Origin: Corynebacterium pelargi
GTDB lineage: Bacteria > Actinomycetota > Actinomycetes > Mycobacteriales > Mycobacteriaceae
Length of the DNA stretch: 64,000 nt
Direction: 5' to 3'
Assembly (NCBI RefSeq): GCF_014635485.1
Contig: NZ_BMCX01000001.1
Span: forward strand, 365,634-429,633
Part shown: positions 56,569 through 64,000 of the stretch, piece by piece
Numbering within the stretch: position 1 is the first letter of the stretch
How the letters are laid out: every line of letters begins with the position of its first letter
The notes under the pieces: generated by a model
The model's input: only the letters and a program-made list of their open reading frames with translations
Database searches by the model: none
What the model was told of the DNA's origin: nothing
Made by a program: the position numbers and the translations under genes

Positions 56569-57585
56569 CTAGCGTTGGCTCGAGAGGCCGGCTGCGGGTC
56601 CGATTTCCAGCCCGCAGGTTAAGGCCACATCTCCACCTAATGCATTGGCCACCATCGCGATCGCACGATCGTCATAGGGGGTACCGAGGTGATCTACCTT
56701 ATCGCTGGGGCAACCATCTTGGATGACCAAATTTTGGTAGTCGCCAGCGTTAAATTGGGTTGCTTCCAAAGGCGTTGCGGATTCGTCGTAAAGCGTAGAG
56801 ATGGCTACGTAACGAACGCCGGGAACCTCCAAACCTCCCTCATTCATCCGCTGCATGAACTCAGAGCCTTTGAGCAAGTCGTTACCGGCGGGCCCTAAGG
56901 TCGCGGAAATCAACGCATCGGTGGGAACGCCAGCAGCGCGGGATTGATCCACCAGGTGGGACAATCCACCCATCGTCGTTCCGTGGAGCACACCATCAAT
57001 CGACACCACCGTGCCAACACCGGAGGCGCCGACCTGTTTTGCATAGGCCGCTGCGAGGGTTCCGCCGGCAGACCAACCCACGAGATCCACCTTCTGTGCG
57101 CCGGTTTCTCGCTTGACCAACTCAATATGCTCACTTACCTGCGCCAATGAGCGATCCAAAGCGCCGTAGCCATAGAACCCCGGCAATAGCTCAGTGGCGG
57201 ATGAGCCGGCGTCTTCAGCGGTGTAGTAGCCATAATTCATTGCATATACACACCGTCCTTGAGACTTAATCACCGGACTGATCGCGCCGAAACTGGAATA
57301 GGCATTCGAGGTCATGCCGTGAATCAGCACGACCGGATTCTCGCCTGCCGTGAGATCACAGGCTTCGTTTGCACCCTTGGGGCTTGGATGATGAGCACCC
57401 ATCGCGATGGTGAGGGCGCCTGGAAGGGTTTTTGCAGGTTCAAGTTGTGGCCCCATCGCCGTCCAGGATTCCACCTGGGCATCGGGCACCGGTGCGCCGG
57501 GCAGCGCTTGGGCTTGCATAGACGTCGTTAACGCCAATGCACTGAGGGCTGCACCGGCAAGAAGGGAGATACGTCGAATAACCAT
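56569..57585 (-). CDS. Secreted triacylglycerol lipase/esterase, copy 2
   Basis: A 338-residue paralogue of the neighbouring lipase. The signal peptide ends near MQAQA. It shares the block VVLIHGMTSNAYSSFGAISP, nucleophile elbow GWSAGG, VRYVAISTLYDESATPL and KVDHLGTPYD in the same order and spacing. AAAGGA is 5-6 bases before the ATG. Both copies are complete and keep the catalytic residues. The tandem arrangement points to a local duplication; the divergence in the signal peptide and C-terminus suggests it is not recent. Confidence 0.9.
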   Translation of the reverse strand: MVIRRISLLAGAALSALALTTSMQAQALPGAPVPDAQVESWTAMGPQLEPAKTLPGALTIAMGAHHPSPKGANEACDLTAGENPVVLIHGMTSNAYSSFGAISPVIKSQGRCVYAMNYGYYTAEDAGSSATELLPGFYGYGALDRSLAQVSEHIELVKRETGAQKVDLVGWSAGGTLAAAYAKQVGASGVGTVVSIDGVLHGTTMGGLSHLVDQSRAAGVPTDALISATLGPAGNDLLKGSEFMQRMNEGGLEVPGVRYVAISTLYDESATPLEATQFNAGDYQNLVIQDGCPSDKVDHLGTPYDDRAIAMVANALGGDVALTCGLEIGPAAGLSSQR

Positions 57586-57666
57586 CGGGTTCCTTTCTGA
57601 GATGTCGACGTATCATATTTTAAATCTCAATTTAATTTAGCCATGCGCATTTCATCGATACGCACA

Positions 57667-57695
57667 AAAGCCACACCCAAAATGGGTGTGGCTTT
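57667..57695 (-). terminator. Rho-independent terminator after gdhA
   Basis: Perfect 13 bp arms AAAGCCACACCCA (57667-57679) and TGGGTGTGGCTTT (57683-57695) enclose a 3-base loop. On the minus strand it runs into TTTTGTG. It begins 18 bases beyond the gdhA stop. Confidence 0.92.
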
Positions 57696-57713
57696 GAGCT
57701 TGAGAGGCGCTGT

Positions 57714-59111
<1,398 letters not shown>

Positions 59112-59128
59112 CTATAGACCGATAGAAA
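59112..59128 (-). promoter_or_regulatory. AmtR operator upstream of gdhA
   Basis: On the minus strand the sequence is TTTCTAT-CGGTCT-ATAG, an exact match to the AmtR consensus core. It lies 55 bases upstream of the gdhA start codon. It predicts derepression of gdhA under nitrogen limitation together with amtB-glnK-glnD. Confidence 0.8.
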
Positions 59129-59213
59129 GTTTGATTAAAGCCGAGGGGAACACTTCTGCCCTCACATGTGCCCTAAGACGCATTTCTCAAACACCTGTGG
59201 GACGATAAACACC

Positions 59214-60296
59214 ATGAACACACCCGCGAAGATCATCATTGCCCCTGACTCCTTCAAAGGCACCGCGAATGCCGATCAAGCTGCACAATGGCTTGCTCAC
59301 GGGGTGCAAGAAGTGCTCGACTGCGAGGTGGTTTTAGCCCCCATGGCCGATGGTGGCGAGGGCACTGCAACCCGCTTTACAGGTACAGATGTGACTCTCC
59401 CCACAACCGATGCGCTCGGCCGCCTCATTGAGGCGAGCTATCGCTTCGACGAGCCCACCGCCACCGCCTATATCGACGTCGCCGCAGCATCTGGCATCAC
59501 GCTTATCGACGCCCCACGTCCCCTCACCGCCGACACCTATGGCACCGGCGTGCTCATCGCAGACGCCCAAAGCCGCGGCGCACGCACCATCGTGCTCGGC
59601 CTTGGTGGCACCGCAACAACCGACGGCGGAAGTGGCATCTTGGTCGCTTTAGGAGCCAATCTTGTTGATGCCCAAGGCCACTGCATCCCTCAAGGCGGTG
59701 AGGGCCTCAGGCAACTCGATCACATCGATACCGCCATGCTGAATATCCCTGCAGCAGCCGTGCAGTGGGTGTTGTTAAGTGACGTGGATAATCCGGCCAC
59801 TGGCCCCCAGGGCTCAGCGGCGTGTTTTGGTCCACAGAAAGGAGCTTCGGCCGAAGACGTCGAAAAGCTCGATGCCGGACTGGCACGTCTTTGTGAAATC
59901 ACCGGCGTCGATCCCAACACTCCTGGGTTGGGCGCTGCGGGTGGCGTTGCCATTGGCATCACCTGGCTTTCGGCCATGCTGCACGGTGAGCCACAGGTGC
60001 AAATCTTGCCCGGCGCGAAGGTGATCGCCGAGGCCGCCGGGCTAGGCGATATGGATGCCGACCTCATCATCACCGGCGAGGGGCGCTTTGATCAGCAATC
60101 AACCCGCGGCAAGGTCGTCGGCACCATCCTTGATATGGCCGGATCCACCCCTGTGGCGATTGTTGCTGGCAGCCATGATGCTCAAGCAGATGCCTGGCAG
60201 ATCACGCTCGGCGATGGCGACCCCGAAACGCAACTGGTTGACGCTGGTCGCGTGGTAGCTCAGCGCTTCGCTTCGATGTTCACAAACCAGGGATAG
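59214..60296 (+). CDS. glxK: Glycerate 2-kinase (GlxK/GarK family)
   Basis: A 360-residue kinase that phosphorylates glycerate in glyoxylate or glycerate use. Family blocks are IIIAPDSFKGT at the start, LAPMADGGEGTA, LGLGGTATTDGGSG, SDVDNPATGPQGSA and ITGEGRFDQQSTRGK. ATG 59214-59216 was chosen at the family start. No strong ribosome binding site is visible. It is divergent from gdhA. Its last 37 bases overlap the convergent small gene. Whether the product is 2- or 3-phosphoglycerate cannot be decided here. Confidence 0.92.
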   Translation: MNTPAKIIIAPDSFKGTANADQAAQWLAHGVQEVLDCEVVLAPMADGGEGTATRFTGTDVTLPTTDALGRLIEASYRFDEPTATAYIDVAAASGITLIDAPRPLTADTYGTGVLIADAQSRGARTIVLGLGGTATTDGGSGILVALGANLVDAQGHCIPQGGEGLRQLDHIDTAMLNIPAAAVQWVLLSDVDNPATGPQGSAACFGPQKGASAEDVEKLDAGLARLCEITGVDPNTPGLGAAGGVAIGITWLSAMLHGEPQVQILPGAKVIAEAAGLGDMDADLIITGEGRFDQQSTRGKVVGTILDMAGSTPVAIVAGSHDAQADAWQITLGDGDPETQLVDAGRVVAQRFASMFTNQG

Positions 60297-60667
60297 GGCG
60301 CGGGCTGCTCGAATTGCTCCTCGTCGGCTAGTGCAACCGGATCATTCGGCAAGGACGCGGGCGGGGTAAGCAGGCGCGAATACAGCATCGCTACCTGATT
60401 GAGTGAAGCTTTCGCGTGAACATCAACGCTGAGGCGATACACCCGCATGCTCTCGGGATCGACCGGCGGGAGTTCCTCGTAGGTTTCCAGATACACCGCG
60501 CGAAGTTCAGTTTCTAATGCATTGCGGGGGATGCTGAGCTCGACTTCAGCTTCTTCAATCATGCCTTTTTCAATGAGCAGCGCACTGAGGTCTTTGAAGC
60601 GTTGAGGCAGCAGTTTGGCAGCGGGCTCGGGAGCCAGCACGTCGAAATGGATACTCGCGATACTCAT
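60260..60667 (-). CDS. Small hypothetical protein overlapping glxK
   Basis: A 135-residue acidic protein that I do not recognise. It begins MSIASIHFDVLAPEPAAKLL and has a Pro/Glu-rich middle (YEELPPVDPESMRVYRLSVDVHAK). No signal peptide, membrane helix or enzyme motif is visible. Its 3' end overlaps the convergent glxK by 37 bases. The ATG lies 8 bases downstream of a TATACC element shared with the divergent DUF4921 gene, so its transcript is probably leaderless. A longer form starting at ATG 60694 would run through that promoter and is unlikely. Confidence 0.65.
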   Translation of the reverse strand: MSIASIHFDVLAPEPAAKLLPQRFKDLSALLIEKGMIEEAEVELSIPRNALETELRAVYLETYEELPPVDPESMRVYRLSVDVHAKASLNQVAMLYSRLLTPPASLPNDPVALADEEQFEQPAPYPWFVNIEAKR

Positions 60668-60675
60668 GAGGTCAG

Positions 60676-60683
60676 GGTATACG
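60676..60683. promoter_or_regulatory. Palindromic -10 element for two divergent genes
   Basis: The core GTATAC (60677-60682) is its own complement. On the plus strand it reads TATACG and lies 9 bases before the DUF4921 ATG (60693). On the minus strand it reads TATACC and lies 8 bases before the small gene's ATG (60667). Both genes would thus have a leader of 0-3 bases. Neither direction shows a good -35. No ribosome binding site fits either gene in the 25 bases between the start codons. Confidence 0.55.
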
Positions 60684-60692
60684 CTTGAATCC

Positions 60693-62006
60693 ATGAGTGC
60701 TCAGATGTATTCCCGCGTTGCGCCAATTCAAACCATGGCCGATGGCACGATTAAGCAAATCAACCCATTTTCAGGCACTGAAGTTTGGACGGTGCCTGGG
60801 CGCGGCAATCGCCCTCTCACCCACCCCACCGCCGACACGCGCTTGCTCGAAGCACACGATTTCAGCACGACGTGTGCGTTTTGTAGTGATCGTGTTTTTG
60901 AAACGCCCCCAGAAAAATCGCGCATCACCGGTGGAAGGATTGAAACTCGTAGCCCGGAGCACGTCGATGGCTCGGCGGATTTTCGCCGCGTGGCAAACCT
61001 CTTTGAGATCGTCAGTTACGACTACTGGCGTGAAAACTACGGCTACACCATGGATGCCAGAACTCAAGACTGGATGCAGGGGTATCTCCACAGCGACTTG
61101 GGGCGCGAGCACGTCATAAAAACGGTCCAAGCCAAACGACGCGCGGCAGGGCTTGATCCTGAGCTTCCCGAAGAAGATCTCCTTAGGGCAGGTCAGGCAT
61201 TTTTCGGCGGCGGCCACGATGTCATCATTGCGCGTCGCCATTTCGTCGATGGCGCTGAAAATAGCGCGCAGCTTGCCTCCGCTGGCACCTTGAGCAGACA
61301 AGAGCACCACGACTTGATCAGGTTCACTATCGACTCGATGGCGGATCTGTATCGCAGAAATCGCTATGCCCACTATGTGGCGGTATTTCAAAATTGGCTC
61401 AAACCAGCCGGCGCATCCTTTGATCATTTGCATAAGCAACTCGTGGCGATTGACGAGCGCGGCCTTGCTGCGCAAAACGAGATCAGTCGTCTTCGTAGCA
61501 ACTCGAATATGTATAACGAGTGGGCGGTGGATTATGCCGCCGAGCAGAATTTGATCATCGCTGAAAATGATCATGCCGTGTGCTTTGCAGGCTTCGGGCA
61601 CCGCTACCCCACCCTTGAGGTGTTTTCGAAGTCGGCAACTGCCGAACCGTGGCTGCAAAGTGCTGCAGAAGTCGAGGCAATGAGCGATCTTCTGCACGCC
61701 TGCCACGCGGCGGCTGGCCCGGAGGTGCCGTGTAATGAGGAATGGCACCACAAGCCTGCGGGCTTGGATCTGGCAATGCCGTGGCGCGTGATGATCAAGT
61801 GGCGCGTTTCCACCCTCGCCGGGTTTGAAGGTGGCACCAAGATTTACCTCAACACGCTTTCGCCTTGGGATGTGCGCGATCGAGTGGTGCCGAAACTCTA
61901 CGAGCTTCGTGATCAAGGCCATATCGGCAATATTCGGATTGCTGAGGAATGTACGGTGCAGCGTAATTCCTTGAAATATAACCCTTTGCTTTCGCAACGC
62001 TGCTAG
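60693..62006 (+). CDS. DUF4921 / GalT-like nucleotidyltransferase-fold protein
   Basis: A 437-residue protein of unknown reaction. A CxxC (CAFCSDRVFETP) near residue 60 and a HIT-superfamily active-site motif, DHLHKQLVAID, give it the layout of galactose-1-phosphate uridylyltransferase and Ap4A phosphorylase. The blocks VWTVPGRGNRP, NLFEIVSYDYW and AMPWRVMIKWR are further conserved-looking parts. Unlike GalT there is no galactose operon around it. ATG 60693-60695 (MSAQMYSRV) was chosen on position next to the -10 element. A nucleotide-sugar or dinucleotide substrate is inference. Confidence 0.85.
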   Translation: MSAQMYSRVAPIQTMADGTIKQINPFSGTEVWTVPGRGNRPLTHPTADTRLLEAHDFSTTCAFCSDRVFETPPEKSRITGGRIETRSPEHVDGSADFRRVANLFEIVSYDYWRENYGYTMDARTQDWMQGYLHSDLGREHVIKTVQAKRRAAGLDPELPEEDLLRAGQAFFGGGHDVIIARRHFVDGAENSAQLASAGTLSRQEHHDLIRFTIDSMADLYRRNRYAHYVAVFQNWLKPAGASFDHLHKQLVAIDERGLAAQNEISRLRSNSNMYNEWAVDYAAEQNLIIAENDHAVCFAGFGHRYPTLEVFSKSATAEPWLQSAAEVEAMSDLLHACHAAAGPEVPCNEEWHHKPAGLDLAMPWRVMIKWRVSTLAGFEGGTKIYLNTLSPWDVRDRVVPKLYELRDQGHIGNIRIAEECTVQRNSLKYNPLLSQRC

Positions 62007-62052
62007 CGTTGATGCGTGTTACGTCGATAATGATCGTGTTTGAGGTGAATCT

Positions 62053-63282
62053 GTGAGTAACAGCATCACGAGGATGCTGAGTGGTTATACAAACCAGCCC
62101 TGGCAATTCGAATTCTATACGTCTATGCACCGCGCCCCTGAGCTTTCCGGCGAGGAACGCCTGACGGCCCAGAAGATTCTCCGCGCCCTTGAGGCTTTCG
62201 ACTGCGAGGTCATCAGCCCCATCGGTGGGTATGGCATCGTGGCTGTAATGCGCAATGGCGAAGGCCCGAATGTGTTGATGCGCGCAGATTTCGATGCCCT
62301 TCCCGTGAGCGAAGATTCAGGTGCTGCTTATGCCTCGCAAATCAAGGGCAAGATGCATGCCTGCGGCCACGATATGCACACCACGGCGCTGTTGAGCGCC
62401 CTTTCGCTTTTCGACGAACACCGCGATCTTTGGTCGGGCACCTACATCGCCTTGTTCCAGCCTTCAGAGGAAAATGGTGCCGGTGCGCAGATCATGGTTG
62501 CCGATGGACTCAGCGCCAAAATCCCAACGCCGACGGTGTGTTTAGGTCAGCATATTGTTGCTGGACCTGCAGGACGCGTGTTTTCCATGCCCGGCGCTGC
62601 CGCTGCTGCCTGCGACTCAATTGAAATTTCGATCAAGGGGAAAAGCGCCCACGGTTCGATGCCGCACAACTCCATTGACCCCACTTTTGCCGCCGCCATG
62701 ATCGTGGTGCGCCTCCAAGGCATTGTGGGCAGGGAGATCGCGCCTTCCGACTTCGCCGTGATTTCCGTCGGCACGCTGGAATCGGGCCACTCTAATAACA
62801 CCATCCCCGGCACGGCACGCATCGTGGTGAATTGCCGTACCTATTCCGAAGAAGTAAAAGCGCGACTCTATGCCGCTATCGAACGAGTGGTACGAGGCGA
62901 ATGCTCTGCTTCTGGTTGTCACCCGCCGAGTTTCCGCTACTTCGCGCACGGGCCTTTAACGGATAATGATCCCCACGTTTTTGCGCGTGTGCGTGCGAAT
63001 TTCGATGCCGTATTTGGTGCTGAATCACGCACGGCGAATCGTTGGACGGCATCGGAGGACTTTGCCAATATTCCGGCAGCATTTGGCGCTCCCTATCTCT
63101 ACTGGACTCTTGGATGCACGCCGAGGGCGCTTTGGCAAGAAGCTGAGCAGGCCGGCGCGATCGGCGAGATGGTGCCGGTGAATCACATGGCGAATTTCTT
63201 GCCAGATTATGAACCGACCATTGAAGCAGCAACGAAAGCTGCAGTGGTGGCGGCAATGACGTATTTACAACGCAAACAATGA
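62053..63282 (+). CDS. M20 family amidohydrolase (hippurate hydrolase-like)
   Basis: A 409-residue metal-dependent amidohydrolase that removes acyl groups from N-acyl amino acids. The zinc sites are in MHACGHDMHTTALL and FQPSEENGAGAQ; further His in LGQHIVAGPAGR and at the C-terminus, VNHMANFLPD. A dimerisation domain (about 190-300) contains GKSAHGSMPHNSIDP. The start is GTG with GAGG 7 bases upstream. It follows the DUF4921 gene by 46 bases. Likely cytoplasmic, as no signal peptide is present. The exact substrate is unknown. Confidence 0.9.
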   Translation: MSNSITRMLSGYTNQPWQFEFYTSMHRAPELSGEERLTAQKILRALEAFDCEVISPIGGYGIVAVMRNGEGPNVLMRADFDALPVSEDSGAAYASQIKGKMHACGHDMHTTALLSALSLFDEHRDLWSGTYIALFQPSEENGAGAQIMVADGLSAKIPTPTVCLGQHIVAGPAGRVFSMPGAAAAACDSIEISIKGKSAHGSMPHNSIDPTFAAAMIVVRLQGIVGREIAPSDFAVISVGTLESGHSNNTIPGTARIVVNCRTYSEEVKARLYAAIERVVRGECSASGCHPPSFRYFAHGPLTDNDPHVFARVRANFDAVFGAESRTANRWTASEDFANIPAAFGAPYLYWTLGCTPRALWQEAEQAGAIGEMVPVNHMANFLPDYEPTIEAATKAAVVAAMTYLQRKQ

Positions 63283-63376
63283 GATGCGGCGCGTCGACAA
63301 GCTCCTGGGGAAAACTTGCTGTTGAACCGGTAGCATGAGGCGTGTTTTGCATTGTTGAAGATTCAAGGAGAAATAT

Positions 63377-64000
63377 ATGAGGGATTCCTCATCCGATCTG
63401 ACGCAGCGCATCGCGGGCTTTGTTCGCAGCGCTTCGGGAACCGCGCCAGAAGAGGCCACAGATCGCAAATTCTGGTTCGGGCTCTCCGGGGCTGTGATGG
63501 ATTCGCTCGCAGAAAACTGGGCAGCGACCACCAAGGCGTATAACGCGACCCGTCAGCAGCACTACCTTTCTGCAGAGTTCCTCATGGGTCGAGCGTTGCT
63601 CAATAACCTCACCAACCTCGAGCTTGAAGATGACGTCGCCGAAGCGGTTCGCGCTCAAGGCCATGAGCTTTCCGACGTCCTCGAGGCCGAAAATGACGCC
63701 GCCTTGGGCAATGGTGGCCTGGGACGTTTGGCTGCATGCTTCCTCGATTCCTGCGCCACCCAGAATTATCCCGTGACCGGCTATGGCCTGCTGTATCGCT
63801 ATGGTTTGTTCAAGCAGACCTTCAACGAGGGCTTCCAGTCCGAAGAGCCAGACGCATGGCGTGAAGATGGCTACCCCTTCACCATCCGCAGGGACAATGA
63901 ACAGCGCATCGTTCGCTTCGACGATATGACCGTGCGCGCCACCCCCTACGACATGCCAATCACCGGCTATGGCACCGACAATGTTGGCACGCTTCGCCTG
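63377..64000 (+). CDS. glgP: Glycogen/starch/maltodextrin phosphorylase, 5' part
   Basis: The first 208 codons of a GT35 phosphorylase, cut by the window edge. It would release glucose 1-phosphate from alpha-glucans with pyridoxal phosphate. The N-terminal family blocks are clear: RQQHYLSAEFLMGRALLNNL, NDAALGNGGLGRLAACFLDS, YPVTGYGLLYRYGLFKQ and EDGYPF. AAGGAG at 63365-63370 precedes the ATG by 6 bases. The PLP-binding region is outside the window, so integrity cannot be judged. Confidence 0.93.
   Translation, partial: MRDSSSDLTQRIAGFVRSASGTAPEEATDRKFWFGLSGAVMDSLAENWAATTKAYNATRQQHYLSAEFLMGRALLNNLTNLELEDDVAEAVRAQGHELSDVLEAENDAALGNGGLGRLAACFLDSCATQNYPVTGYGLLYRYGLFKQTFNEGFQSEEPDAWREDGYPFTIRRDNEQRIVRFDDMTVRATPYDMPITGYGTDNVGTLRL

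Overview
The window comes from a Corynebacterium (Actinobacteria, order Mycobacteriales). The reasons are a mycothione reductase; the MEP isoprenoid genes dxr, rip and ispG in the arrangement seen in Mycobacterium and Corynebacterium; a glutamate dehydrogenase that closely follows the C. glutamicum enzyme in sequence and length; an amtB-glnK-glnD operon; AmtR-type operators (CTAT-N6-ATAG); and the usual GTG/TTG starts. Species cannot be fixed from the sequence alone. No rRNA, tRNA, CRISPR array, insertion sequence or prophage was found. Most genes lie on the minus strand.

Layout. 1-14.7 kb: mtr (+); cobQ, map, a lipoprotein class B PBP, ispG, the site-2 protease rip and dxr (all -); a DUF2631 membrane gene (+); rlmN (-); a LapA-domain gene (+); cdsA, frr and pyrH (-). 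14.9-21.1 kb: a two-gene AddB-like/AddA-like helicase-nuclease locus on the plus strand. It separates pyrH-frr from tsf-rpsB, which are normally close together. 21.2-29.98 kb: tsf, rpsB, an M23-like secreted protein (+), xerC, dprA, comM, yraN, a DUF2469 gene, rnhB and lepB. 30.1-37.7 kb: rplS, a Tex-family gene, a small unknown gene, trmD, rimM, a cupin gene (+), rpsP and ffh. 37.7-41.7 kb: the nitrogen operon amtB-glnK-glnD behind two AmtR boxes. 41.7-54 kb: ftsY, a 1113-residue protein of unknown function, smc, acyP, an AGCS transporter, rnc, a DUF177 gene and a DivIVA-like gene. 54-57.6 kb: a 13E12-type HNH gene and two paralogous secreted lipases. 57.7-64 kb: gdhA with its own AmtR box, glycerate kinase, a small unknown gene, a GalT-like DUF4921 gene, an M20 amidohydrolase and the 5' part of glgP.

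The genes cover core cell work: translation (rpsB, tsf, frr, rpsP, rplS, rimM, trmD, rlmN), protein targeting and processing (ffh, ftsY, lepB, map, rip), envelope synthesis (cdsA, ispG, dxr, PBP), chromosome maintenance (smc, xerC, dprA, comM, rnhB, rnc) and nitrogen assimilation under AmtR.

Most worth a second look: a DNA word GCTTNTCGACG present at least 26 times and enriched between genes; the AddAB-like pair inside a translation gene cluster, lacking the Fe-S cysteines expected in AddB; the large unknown protein between smc and ftsY; a palindromic -10 element that appears to serve two divergent, nearly leaderless genes; and a three-copy hairpin repeat upstream of ispG.
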